Of a DNA stretch of 64,000 bases, positions 14,629-22,647 are shown piece after piece. Source of the stretch: JAVKSL01 sp039583695. Lineage in GTDB: Bacteria; Actinomycetota; Acidimicrobiia; Acidimicrobiales; JAJPHD01. A program made the translations under genes and the position numbers. The notes beneath the pieces were generated by a model that was not told the origin of the DNA, did no database searches, and saw nothing but the letters and a program-made list of their open reading frames with translations. The stretch is taken from positions 14,761 through 78,760 of the forward strand of contig JAVKSL010000005.1 in the NCBI GenBank assembly GCA_039583695.1. Direction: 5' to 3'. The stretch's first letter is position 1. Every line of letters begins with the position of its first letter.

Positions 14629-16235
14629 TAACCGCTCGGAGGAGACTGTCATTTGCTCGAACTGGGCTGAGGCGCTATGGTCGCAGACAGGTCGGCCCGA
14701 GGGGCGGAGCAGGTTCCCGTTCGGGGAAGTGCGGGCCCCTGGGAGGTTCCTCGGGCCGAGCGTCTCTGGTCCTGTGCATCGGCCTGGGTAGCCTGTGCGC
14801 AGCGCTCGTCGGCACGCCAGCGGCCCCGCCCCGCGCAGCGCTCGCTGGCACGCCAGCGGCCCCACCCCCCGCCTCAGGCTCCCTGCCCTGCTCGGGGCCC
14901 ACACCGGTGGGAGCGGCCAAGGGCGTGGAGATAGCCGATCCCAGCTGCGAGTACGACTATGTCACCAATACCTATGACGGCTCGTTCGCCCCGCTTCTCA
15001 GCTCGGCCGGCAAGGCCATCTCCACCACGTATGTAGGCGTTAGCGCGCAGGCCGCCTACCGCATCGAGGTCCCCAATGATTGGAACGGAAAGCTGGTGCT
15101 GTACGCGCACCCCTACCAGGGCCTTGGCAATGTGGTCTGGGTAAGCAGCCCGCAGCTGCGCTCCTGGTTCGTCGCCCACGGGTTCGCCTGGGCGGCCTCC
15201 AGCTTTGGAGCCAACGGATACAACGTGGGCCAGGGAGTCACCGACACCTTCGACCTCCTCAAGGTGTTCGCCGCCCGGACTCACCGTGCTCCCAAGTCGA
15301 TCTACCTCGACGGCGAGTCGATGGGCGGCCAGGTGACGTCGGTGGCAGCCGAAGAACACAAAGGCATCTTTGCGGGGGTGATGGATGCCTGCGCGCCCAT
15401 CGGCGCCAGCGCGCTGTCCGACTACTACCTCGGGGTGAACGCAACGGCCGCAGCCCTCACCAAGACCGGGATCAGCTTTCCGGCCCAGCCCTCGATCGCC
15501 TCAGCGCTCCAGTACGTGGCCAGCGTCACGACGCGGGTGCTGCCCAAGCTGGGAACCGGGTTTCTTGGCGCGGACGGACTCGATCTGAGCGCTGCGGGGA
15601 AGCGGTGGGAGACAGTGGTCAGCTACCTGAGCGGCGGTCCCCGCCCCGGTTTCACGGCCGCCTTGGCCTACTGGAACAGTGTCAGCTACGGTCCGCTGGC
15701 TGGTATGCCCACCCTGTTCGCCCTTTATCCGGGTCTTGACGGAGGCACTTTCGGGTTCGCTCCGGGCAACGTGACGACCAACCTTGGGGTCGTGTACCAC
15801 GCTGACAGCTCGTCGGTTGCCACGGCTGCCGATCGAGCGCTCAACGCGGAGGTGCTCCGCGTGAGGGCGACGACCCCGAGCGTGCCCGGTGTCCCAGCGG
15901 TTCATGGGGATCCCGGCATCCCAGTCCTCGTCTTGTATGGCATCGGGGACCTATTCGTCCCGCTGTCGACGGGCCAAGCCTACGCGCAGGCCATGGCGGC
16001 GCACGGAGAGTCCGGTCTTTTTGCCGCCCGGGCAATAAGAGATGTGAGGCACTGCCACTTCTCTACAGCGGAACTCTCCCAGGGGTTCTCCGCCCTGGTG
16101 AGCTGGGTCCTAACCGGAGTGCGGCCGGCGAGCGATGACATTACCAACCCGAAGGTCGTGGACAGTCCCACCTTCGGCTGTCACTTCACCGATGGCGCAC
16201 ATCCGCTGTTCCAGGGTCCGCCTTGTCCGAAGTAG
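14619..16235 (+). CDS. secreted alpha/beta hydrolase (esterase-like)
   Basis: A 538-residue protein starting 10 bases inside the end of mshA. The basic first 45 residues are followed by a hydrophobic segment (ASLVLCIGLGSLCAALVG), so export is likely though the N-region is unusually long; the true start may be later. A 12-residue tandem repeat (ALVGTPAAPPRA, ALAGTPAAPPPA; 36 bp period from 14799) lies just after it. The catalytic domain shows a GESMGG nucleophile elbow, YGIGDLFVP with the likely acid Asp, and a late RHCHF with the likely His. It resembles actinobacterial DUF6351/phthalyl-amidase-type hydrolases; substrate unknown. Confidence 0.75.
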   Translation: MRLITARRRLSFARTGLRRYGRRQVGPRGGAGSRSGKCGPLGGSSGRASLVLCIGLGSLCAALVGTPAAPPRAALAGTPAAPPPASGSLPCSGPTPVGAAKGVEIADPSCEYDYVTNTYDGSFAPLLSSAGKAISTTYVGVSAQAAYRIEVPNDWNGKLVLYAHPYQGLGNVVWVSSPQLRSWFVAHGFAWAASSFGANGYNVGQGVTDTFDLLKVFAARTHRAPKSIYLDGESMGGQVTSVAAEEHKGIFAGVMDACAPIGASALSDYYLGVNATAAALTKTGISFPAQPSIASALQYVASVTTRVLPKLGTGFLGADGLDLSAAGKRWETVVSYLSGGPRPGFTAALAYWNSVSYGPLAGMPTLFALYPGLDGGTFGFAPGNVTTNLGVVYHADSSSVATAADRALNAEVLRVRATTPSVPGVPAVHGDPGIPVLVLYGIGDLFVPLSTGQAYAQAMAAHGESGLFAARAIRDVRHCHFSTAELSQGFSALVSWVLTGVRPASDDITNPKVVDSPTFGCHFTDGAHPLFQGPPCPK

Positions 16236-16246
16236 CGTCTGGTGTT

Positions 16247-17056
16247 GTGAGCCGAGCCAAGCTGATGATCCTCGGAGGAGGCAAGATGGGTGAGGCCTTG
16301 GCGCGGGGCCTGCTCTGTGCTGGGTGGGGAAGGCCGGCAGACCTGGCGGTGGTCGAGCCCAGCGAGCAGCGCCTGGCAGAGCTGGCTGAGGCCCACCCGG
16401 GGCTCTGCCTGACCACGATCGCAGTGCCCGCCGATGGAGCGGTGCTGGCGGTCAAGCCCGGAGACGTCGAGTCAGCGTGTCGATCACTTGACGGCATTGG
16501 CGTGCCCAGGTGCTTGTCCATCGCGGCTGGGGTCACCCTGGCGAGTCTCCAAGGCTGGCTGGGGCCGGACGTCGCGGTGCTGCGGGCGATGCCCAATACG
16601 CCTGCGCTGGTGGGAGCGGCTGCAACGGCGCTGTCGGCCGGTGAGGGCTCCAGCGAGGACGACGTTGCGTGGGCATCGGACATCCTGGGGGCGGTGGGCA
16701 CGGTGGTCCAGCTCTCCGAGCGCAGCCTTGACGCGGTGACCGGCTTGTCTGGCTCGGGGCCGGCCTATTTGTTCCTGGTGGCCGAAGCGCTCATCGATGC
16801 CGGGATCCTGGCCGGGCTCACCCAGGAGGTGAGCGCTTCCCTGGTCGTCCAGACAATGCTGGGCGCTGGCAAGCTGCTGGCGGAGTCGGGCGAGCCTCCG
16901 GCGCGCCTGAGGGCCGCGGTGACCTCGCCTGGTGGGACAACGGCGGCCGGCCTGCGGGTTCTGGAGGCCGCAGCAACCAGAGCAGCCTTCATCGATGCGG
17001 TGGCGGCAGCAACCGCGCGCTCCGCCGAGCTGGGTCGGCCGGCGCCAAGCGCGTAG
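16247..17056 (+). CDS. proC: pyrroline-5-carboxylate reductase
   Basis: About 269 residues from GTG 16247; a TTG at 16223 would add 8 residues but overlaps the previous gene. The Rossmann motif LMILGGGKMGEALARGL lies at the N-terminus, AVKPGDV and RAMPNTPALVG follow, and the C-terminal signature of ProC, LSGSGPAYLFLVAEAL then TSPGGTTAAGL, is complete. It reduces 1-pyrroline-5-carboxylate to proline with NAD(P)H in the cytoplasm. The last 68 bases overlap the convergent methyltransferase gene. Confidence 0.95.
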   Translation: MSRAKLMILGGGKMGEALARGLLCAGWGRPADLAVVEPSEQRLAELAEAHPGLCLTTIAVPADGAVLAVKPGDVESACRSLDGIGVPRCLSIAAGVTLASLQGWLGPDVAVLRAMPNTPALVGAAATALSAGEGSSEDDVAWASDILGAVGTVVQLSERSLDAVTGLSGSGPAYLFLVAEALIDAGILAGLTQEVSASLVVQTMLGAGKLLAESGEPPARLRAAVTSPGGTTAAGLRVLEAAATRAAFIDAVAAATARSAELGRPAPSA

Positions 17057-17804
17057 CGCCCGCCTGGCGGGCTGGACCGGCGCGGGCTGGGTCGGCGGAG
17101 CGGTCCTCCTGGCGGGGGGACGCAACGACCACTTCGCTGACCAGGCAGTACGACTGCACGAAGGAATGATGACGGATCTCCCATCCATCAGCAAGCAGTG
17201 GGACTATTGAGATTGGTCGGCAACCGCCAACCAGCGAGGGTTTCAATCGCCAGATGCCCGACCAGATATGGGACACCACCCGCTCGATCCTGCCTATTCC
17301 GGGGGCCAGGGCGGTCAGGCACAACAACCCGTCGGGAGTGAGCATCCGGGCGGCCCCAGCCAGGACGGCCCTTGCCTGGTCTTGGGCCAGCAGGTCGAAC
17401 ACATAGGTCGAGATGAACCGGTCGACCGACCCGTCCGGCATCGCTACCGAGCCTTCCGGTCCCGCAAGCGAGCCTTCCGGTCCCGCAAGCGAGCCGTCCG
17501 GCGGCGACAGCACCACCTGGGTCCGCTCCGGCCACCGGGCCAGCTTCCTCCGGGCCAACTCGACCATCACTGGGCTGATGTCGACGCCGCGGTAGGCGGC
17601 AGATGGGCCAAGTCGTCGAAGCAGCTCTTCCGCCAGGCGGCCGGTCCCGCATCCGAGCTCGAAAATCGACATGGCCTCCTCGATCCGGGACTCGGCCAGC
17701 ATCAGCATGACTGGCGGGTCCTCGTAGAAGGCCTGCCAGTCCTGGGTCCTCCCGATGCGGTCGTAGACCCCTCTCGCCTGGGTGGGACTGAGGGGCCCGG
17801 ACAC
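16989..17804 (-). CDS. class I SAM-dependent methyltransferase
   Basis: About 271 residues from GTG 17802-17804 (SGPLSPTQARGVYDRIGR), preferred because relatives begin near YDRIG; an open frame extends upstream to 17921. Motif I is IFELGCGTGRL (about 47-57), motif post-I YRGVDISP. A PDGSLAGPEG unit is repeated (21-bp DNA repeats at 17450-17500) in the loop before the acidic STYVFDLL strand. The C-terminal tail is Arg-, Ala- and Pro-rich and antisense to proC, so it is probably unconserved. Substrate unknown; context gives no pathway. Confidence 0.8.
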   Translation of the reverse strand: MSGPLSPTQARGVYDRIGRTQDWQAFYEDPPVMLMLAESRIEEAMSIFELGCGTGRLAEELLRRLGPSAAYRGVDISPVMVELARRKLARWPERTQVVLSPPDGSLAGPEGSLAGPEGSVAMPDGSVDRFISTYVFDLLAQDQARAVLAGAARMLTPDGLLCLTALAPGIGRIERVVSHIWSGIWRLKPSLVGGCRPISIVPLLADGWEIRHHSFVQSYCLVSEVVVASPRQEDRSADPARAGPARQAGATRLAPADPARRSARLLPPPHR

Positions 17805-17997
17805 GGCTGACCAGCCTAGATCAGCGCAAACCGAGGTAATGATTGCACTTGTGCACCTTTTCGGTCGCCAACTGCAATCGCTTCGCCCCACGGCCGTCCC
17901 ACGGCGAAACACTGGCCACACGGCTCACACTGGCCCCGATGGCGCCAGTGGCGTAGCATTCCTTCCGCGGAAGGGAGTGATTCCACTGACAAGTCAA

Positions 17998-18183
17998 ATG
18001 CATAGCAGGGTCAGGTTCTTGACAGTTGCTGAGGTGGCCGACCAGCTCAGGGTGTCGAACATGACCGTTTACCGGCTCATCAACGCCGGCACGCTGCCCG
18101 CGGCCCGAGTTGGTCGGTCATACAGGCTGCGAGAGGAGGACGTCGACCGTTACCTGGCTGCCAGCTTCACCGAGGCTGGCTAG
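17998..18183 (+). CDS. short excisionase-type helix-turn-helix protein heading the haem operon
   Basis: A 61-residue DNA-binding protein of the BldC/excisionase-fold group: LTVAEVADQLRVSNMTVYR (helix-turn-helix) followed by LINAGTLPAARVGRSYRL and EEDVDRYL. The ATG is used, but an upstream CTG or GTG (17977-17988) lies nearer to the purine-rich GGAAGGGAG, so the start could be a few residues earlier. The stop overlaps the GTG of the precorrin-2 dehydrogenase gene (TAGTG). It may regulate the haem/sirohaem operon; that is inferred only from position. Confidence 0.8.
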   Translation: MHSRVRFLTVAEVADQLRVSNMTVYRLINAGTLPAARVGRSYRLREEDVDRYLAASFTEAG

Positions 18184-18866
18184 TGCCGATTCGCTCGAAC
18201 ACCTATCCGATCAACCTGATCCTCGAGGCCCGGCCCTGCCTGGTCGTGGGGGGTGGACCGGTAGCTGCCCGCAAGGTCCACGGCCTGCTGGCCTGCGGGG
18301 CGGTTGTCCATGTCGTGGCGGCTGAGGTTGGTGAGGGGGTCCGGGATGTGGCGAACACCTCGGGAGTGGGCACGGCGGGTGAGCAGCCACCGGCCAAATT
18401 CCGAAAGACGGCCACTCTCACCTGGGAGGAGCGGCCCTACCGGCCCGACGACATCGTCGGTCGCTGCCTGGTCATCGCCGCCACCGACGACCAGGCCCTC
18501 AACCGGGCGGTCGCCGCGGATGCCGAGGCCGCGGGCGTCTGGGTGAACGTGGCGGACGACCCGCTGTTCTGCACCTTCACCCTACCGGCAATTCGCCGGG
18601 AGGGTGCGATCACGGTGGCTGTATCCACTGGGGGTCACAGCCCGGCACTGGCCGGCTGGCTCCGGGATCGCCTGTGCGAGGAGCTGGGTCCCCACCACGC
18701 CATCGCGGCCACCCTTCTGTCCGAGGCGCGAGAGGAGCTGGCCGCCGCGGGGCGCTCCACTGAGGGCCTCGACTGGCAAGGCGCCCTCGACTCGGGCATG
18801 TTTACTAGCATCAGAGCTGGCAAGATTGACCAGGCAAGGGAGCAGCTGAGGGCGTGTCTGTTGTAG
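18183..18866 (+). CDS. precorrin-2 dehydrogenase / sirohydrochlorin ferrochelatase-like (CysG N-domain)
   Basis: A 227-residue protein with a GTG start overlapping the preceding stop. NAD-binding motif CLVVGGGPVAARKV (about 20-33), then CLVIAATDD and VNVADDPLFCTFTLPA, and VSTGGHSPALAGWLR, the order in Met8p/CysG-N. It oxidises precorrin-2 to sirohydrochlorin with NAD and may insert iron, making sirohaem from the precorrin-2 produced by the CobA domain four genes downstream. Its end overlaps the hemA start by 13 bases. Confidence 0.9.
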   Translation: MPIRSNTYPINLILEARPCLVVGGGPVAARKVHGLLACGAVVHVVAAEVGEGVRDVANTSGVGTAGEQPPAKFRKTATLTWEERPYRPDDIVGRCLVIAATDDQALNRAVAADAEAAGVWVNVADDPLFCTFTLPAIRREGAITVAVSTGGHSPALAGWLRDRLCEELGPHHAIAATLLSEAREELAAAGRSTEGLDWQGALDSGMFTSIRAGKIDQAREQLRACLL

Positions 18867-20113
18867 TCGTAGGCCTCAACCATCGCACAGTGCCCCTCGG
18901 GGTGCTGGAGCGCATGACCATCAGCGAGGCCGCGCTGCCCAAGCTGCTCCGTGCCCTGCTCGACACCGGCAACCTCTCCGAGGTCGTGGTGCTATCCACG
19001 TGCGCCAGGACCGAGGTGTACGCGGTCATCGAGCGATTCCACGCTGGGCTGGCCGACGTGTACAGCTGCCTTGGCGATATCGGGGGGGCCACACCCGAGG
19101 AGCTGGCCGATGGGGTGTACTGCTATTACGAAGACGCGGCGGTGAGCCACCTGTTCGAGGTGGCGGCGGGCCTGGACTCTGCGGTTCTGGGGGAGGGCGA
19201 GGTGCTGGCCCAGGTCCGTCAGGCGTGGGAGCTGGCCCGCCACGAACGCACCGCCGGCCCGGTCATGTCCCAGCTGTTCCGCCACGCGGTGGAGGTCGGA
19301 AAGCGAGCCCGTTCCGAGACGGCCATCTCTAGGGGGATCACCTCGATCTCCCAGGCGGCGGTGGCTCTGGTGACCAAGCGCCTGGGTGGGTCCCTGGCGG
19401 GCCGGCGAGCGCTGGTGCTGGGGGCGGGGGAGATGGGCGAGGGAATGGCAGTGGCCCTCGGGGCGACCTCGGCCGAGGTCCTGGTGGCGAACAGGACCTG
19501 GGAGCGGGCGGGGGCGCTGGCCGAGCGGGTCGGAGGTCGGGCCGTCCCCATAGCGGAGCTTCCCACAGCGCTGGCGGACGTGGACGTGCTGCTGGCCTCG
19601 ACCCGGGCGGAGGAGGTCATGCTGGGGGTGGCGGACCTGGCGCCGGTCATGGCCGGGCGCGACGGGCGGGAGCTGCTGGTCGTGGACGTGGCGGTGCCCC
19701 GGGACGTGGACCCGAGCGTCGCGTCGCTGGCCGGGGTGACGCTGCTGGACATGGACGACTTGAGGGCGTTTGCCGAGGCGGGGATGGCCGAGCGGCGCCG
19801 CGAGGTCGTCCGGGTGGCGGACATCATCGCCGAGGAGGTTGCCCGCCACCTCGAGGCTCGGGCGGCGAGGGACGTCGCTCCGACTGTGTCGGCGTTGCGC
19901 GAGCGGGCCGAGGCGATCAGGGCCTCGGAGCTGGATCGCTACGGCTCCCGCCTGGCTGGCCTGTCCCCGAGCCAGGCCGCCACGGTGGAGGCGCTTACCC
20001 GCCAGCTCATGGGCAAGTGGCTGCACGAGCCCACGGTGGCACTCAAGGAGGCGGCGGGCTCGCCGAGGGGAGAGCGCCTGGGCGAGGCGCTGCGCACGCT
20101 GTTCGACCTCTAG
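18854..20113 (+). CDS. hemA: glutamyl-tRNA reductase
   Basis: A 419-residue enzyme that reduces glutamyl-tRNA(Glu) to glutamate-1-semialdehyde, the first committed step of C5-pathway tetrapyrrole synthesis. GTG start. GLNHRTVPL at the N-terminus and the catalytic Cys50 in LSTCARTEVYA are clear; most relatives have Asn after this Cys (STCNRTE) but here it is Ala. LGEGEVLAQVR, the NADPH domain ALVLGAGEMGEGMA and the C-terminal dimerisation helices are all present. Length is normal. It overlaps the genes on both sides. Confidence 0.95.
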   Translation: MSVVVVGLNHRTVPLGVLERMTISEAALPKLLRALLDTGNLSEVVVLSTCARTEVYAVIERFHAGLADVYSCLGDIGGATPEELADGVYCYYEDAAVSHLFEVAAGLDSAVLGEGEVLAQVRQAWELARHERTAGPVMSQLFRHAVEVGKRARSETAISRGITSISQAAVALVTKRLGGSLAGRRALVLGAGEMGEGMAVALGATSAEVLVANRTWERAGALAERVGGRAVPIAELPTALADVDVLLASTRAEEVMLGVADLAPVMAGRDGRELLVVDVAVPRDVDPSVASLAGVTLLDMDDLRAFAEAGMAERRREVVRVADIIAEEVARHLEARAARDVAPTVSALRERAEAIRASELDRYGSRLAGLSPSQAATVEALTRQLMGKWLHEPTVALKEAAGSPRGERLGEALRTLFDL

Positions 20114-21108
20114 TGTCGCCCGCCGGGGTGTCGGCACGGGGCGCACAAGGACAGGCCCGTCTGCGCATCGCCACCCGGGCCAGCCGGCTGGCCCGCTGGC
20201 AGGCTGCCCACGTGGCGGGACTGCTGGCAGGCCTGGGCATCGAGGCCGAGCTGGTGACGATCTTCACCACCGGGGACGATCGGACCGAGCTCCCCATCTC
20301 GGCGCTCGGGGGCGCCGGCGCATTCGTCAGGGAGGTCCAGCTCGCCGTCCTCGAGGGCCGGGCTGATCTGGCGGTGCACTCGGCGAAGGACCTGCCCTCC
20401 GCCACCACGAAGGACCTGCCCTCCGGCACCACGCCGGGGCTGGTCATCGCCGCCGTTCCGGCCAGGGCCGATCCCCGAGACGCCCTGGTCGGCGCCCGGC
20501 TGGCAGATCTCGCCCCCGGCGCGACGGTCGCCACCGGCTCCCCCCGCCGCCGGGCGCAACTGGCCGCTGCTCGTCCCGACCTGAGCTTCGCCGAGCTTCG
20601 GGGGAACATCGAGACCCGCCTCGATCGGATCCCTCCCGGCGGGGCAGTGGTGGTGGCAGTGGCGGCGCTGGATCGCCTCGGCCTGGCGAACCGGGTGGCC
20701 GAGGTGCTCGACCCCAGCGTGATGCTGCCCCAGGTCGGCCAAGGGGCCCTCGCGGTGGAGTGCCGGTCCGACGACAGCGGGCTGATCGAGGCCCTGGCCG
20801 GCATCGACGATGCCGGGGCACACCGTGCTGTTATGGCGGAGCGGGCATTCCTTGGCGAGATTGGGCCCGGTTGCGCCCTTCCCATCGGTGCCCACTCACC
20901 CGCCACCGTGGAGCCTCTGGCCACCTCCGATCCCTCGGCCCCCGCCGCGCCCATCCGTCTCGACACCCTCCTCGCCTCCTTCGACGGCAGGGTGGTCCTG
21001 CGCCACACGGGACTTGGTGTCGATCCGGTCGAGCTGGGCCGGCGCCTGGCAGCGGAGATGCTGGCCAGCGCGGCGGGCGGCCGGTTGTTGACAGACTACA
21101 CGAAGTGA
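20113..21108 (+). CDS. hemC: hydroxymethylbilane synthase with 8-residue tandem duplication
   Basis: A 331-residue enzyme joining four porphobilinogens into hydroxymethylbilane. The GTG at 20113 overlaps the hemA stop. RIATRASRLARWQ, HSAKDLPS (89-96), GSPRRRAQL, PQVGQGALAVECR and the dipyrromethane-cofactor Cys254 (GPGCALPIGAHS) are present. The segment KDLPSATT is directly followed by KDLPSGTT: 24 bp at 20386-20409 repeated at 20410-20433 with one mismatch. This adds 8 residues immediately after a substrate-contact motif. The frame stays open, so the protein is probably functional. Confidence 0.95.
   Translation: MSPAGVSARGAQGQARLRIATRASRLARWQAAHVAGLLAGLGIEAELVTIFTTGDDRTELPISALGGAGAFVREVQLAVLEGRADLAVHSAKDLPSATTKDLPSGTTPGLVIAAVPARADPRDALVGARLADLAPGATVATGSPRRRAQLAAARPDLSFAELRGNIETRLDRIPPGGAVVVAVAALDRLGLANRVAEVLDPSVMLPQVGQGALAVECRSDDSGLIEALAGIDDAGAHRAVMAERAFLGEIGPGCALPIGAHSPATVEPLATSDPSAPAAPIRLDTLLASFDGRVVLRHTGLGVDPVELGRRLAAEMLASAAGGRLLTDYTK
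20386..20433 (+). repeat. 24-bp in-frame tandem duplication in hemC
   Basis: Two adjacent 24-base units (20386-20409, 20410-20433), 23 of 24 positions identical, encoding KDLPSATT and KDLPSGTT. It falls on the conserved HSAKDLPS motif, which is therefore partly doubled. Confidence 0.9.
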
Positions 21109-22562
21109 CTGTCTACCTGGTGGGGGCCGGGCCGGGGGACCCCGGCCTGCTCACCCGGCGCGGGGCTGAGCTGTTGGGGCGGGCCGAGCTGGTGGTGCAC
21201 GATCGCCTCGCCGCTCCGGGCCTGTTGGACCTGTGCCCGCCTGGCGCCGAGCGGGTGGATGTGGGCAAGCGCCCAGGGGGGCCGGCGGACCAGGACGGGA
21301 TCAACGCGCTGCTCGTCGCGGCGGGCCGGGCCGGGCGGATGGTGGTCCGGCTCAAGGGCGGCGACCCATTCGTGTTCGGCCGGGGCGCCGAAGAGGCCCT
21401 CGCTCTCCAGGCCGCTGGCGTCGCCTACGAGGTCGTGCCAGGGGTCACCTCGGCAATAGCCGCGCCGGCCTACGCCGGGGTGCCCCTCACCCACCGGGGT
21501 GTATCGACGTCGTTCAGCGTGGTCACCGGCCACAGCCGAGCGGCCCTCGACGCGGACGTCAACTGGGAGGCGCTGGCCCAGGTCGGCGGGACCGTGGTGG
21601 TGCTGATGGGAGTGGCTCACCGAGCCGAGATCGCGGCAAGGCTGGTGGCCGGGGGCCGGGACCCGGCCACCCCCGTCGCGGCGGTGCGCTGGGGGACCCG
21701 GGCGGACCAGCGCGTCATGCGCACCACGCTGGGCGAGCTGGGCGCGCTGACCCTGGAGCCCCCGGTCACCCTGGTCATCGGGGAGGTGGCCGCGCTGGGG
21801 CTGGAGTGGTACGAGCGCAGCCGCCCGTTGCGTGGCCGGCGGGTGGTGGTCACCCGCAGCGCTGCCCAGGCCTGGGCGTTGTCGTCGCGCCTGGCCGAGG
21901 TCGGGGCCGAGGTGGTGGAGGTGGGTGTCATCGAGCTGGGCCCGCCAGCTGACGGGGGGGCAGCGCTGCGGGCAGCTGCCGGCCAGGTCGGGAGCTACGA
22001 CTGGGTGGTGTTCACCTCCGCCAACGCGGTGGAGCGCTTCATGGTCTTGCTCCGCGATGCGCGCCAGCTCGGCTCGGCCCAGGTCGCCGCGATCGGTCCT
22101 GGGACTGCCGAGGCCCTTTTGTCGTGGCGGGTGGTCGCCGACCTGGTGGCGGTCAGGTCGCTGTCGGAGGGACTGGTGGAGGTGTTCCCACCGGCTCCAC
22201 GTGGTGGTCGGGTGCTGATCCCCAGGGCTGCGGTGGCCAGGGAAGTGCTTCCCGAGGCGCTCAGAGCGATGGGGTGGTGCTGTGACATCGTGGAGGCCTA
22301 CGTGACCCGGCGCCCGAGGGTGGCGCCCGAGGTGGTGGCCCGGGCTTCGGGGGCCGACGCCATCACCTTCGCCTCCGCGTCGAGCGTGGAGGCCTGGTTG
22401 GAGCTGGGCGCCAAGACGCCTGGACTGGTTGCTTGCATCGGTCCGGTCACGGCCGCCGCTGCCGAGGCAGGAGGCCTGCGCGTGGGGGCGATAGCCAGCA
22501 CTCCCACCATCGAAGGCCTGGTGGAGGCGACCATCCACCACCTGGGTGCACAGGGTTGGTAA
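21105..22562 (+). CDS. fused uroporphyrinogen-III C-methyltransferase and uroporphyrinogen-III synthase
   Basis: A 485-residue fusion. The GTG at 21105 overlaps the hemC stop (GTGA). Residues about 1-240 are the SAM-dependent CobA/SUMT domain: VYLVGAGPGDPGLLT, RLKGGDPFVFGRGAEE and PGVTSAIAAPAYAGVPLTHR. Residues about 245-485 are HemD: GRRVVVTRS, VVFTSANAVERF, AAIGPGTAEAL and TFASASSVEAW. The first makes precorrin-2 for sirohaem or cobalamin, the second closes the ring to uroporphyrinogen III, so the fusion sits at the branch point. This fusion is common in actinobacteria. Confidence 0.95.
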   Translation: MTVYLVGAGPGDPGLLTRRGAELLGRAELVVHDRLAAPGLLDLCPPGAERVDVGKRPGGPADQDGINALLVAAGRAGRMVVRLKGGDPFVFGRGAEEALALQAAGVAYEVVPGVTSAIAAPAYAGVPLTHRGVSTSFSVVTGHSRAALDADVNWEALAQVGGTVVVLMGVAHRAEIAARLVAGGRDPATPVAAVRWGTRADQRVMRTTLGELGALTLEPPVTLVIGEVAALGLEWYERSRPLRGRRVVVTRSAAQAWALSSRLAEVGAEVVEVGVIELGPPADGGAALRAAAGQVGSYDWVVFTSANAVERFMVLLRDARQLGSAQVAAIGPGTAEALLSWRVVADLVAVRSLSEGLVEVFPPAPRGGRVLIPRAAVAREVLPEALRAMGWCCDIVEAYVTRRPRVAPEVVARASGADAITFASASSVEAWLELGAKTPGLVACIGPVTAAAAEAGGLRVGAIASTPTIEGLVEATIHHLGAQGW

Positions 22563-22611
22563 GGTGGTGCCTACTCCCTCGTCCCGTACCCGAACCCCCA
22601 TCGGAGCAAGA

Positions 22612-22647
22612 GTGGCCAAGACGAGCAAGCCGGTGCCATCGGCGTGA
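22612..22647 (+). CDS. 11-residue leader mini-ORF coupled to the helicase-associated gene
   Basis: GTG 22612, preceded by GGAGCAAGA, encodes MAKTSKPVPSA and stops with TGA overlapping the GTG start of the next gene (GTGA). The spacing and overlap suggest translational coupling or a leader peptide. It may also be chance. Confidence 0.3.
   Translation: MAKTSKPVPSA

Noticed and set aside
21096..22628. Minus-strand open frame of 510 codons
   Set aside because: Antisense to the CobA-HemD gene, which has complete family motifs.
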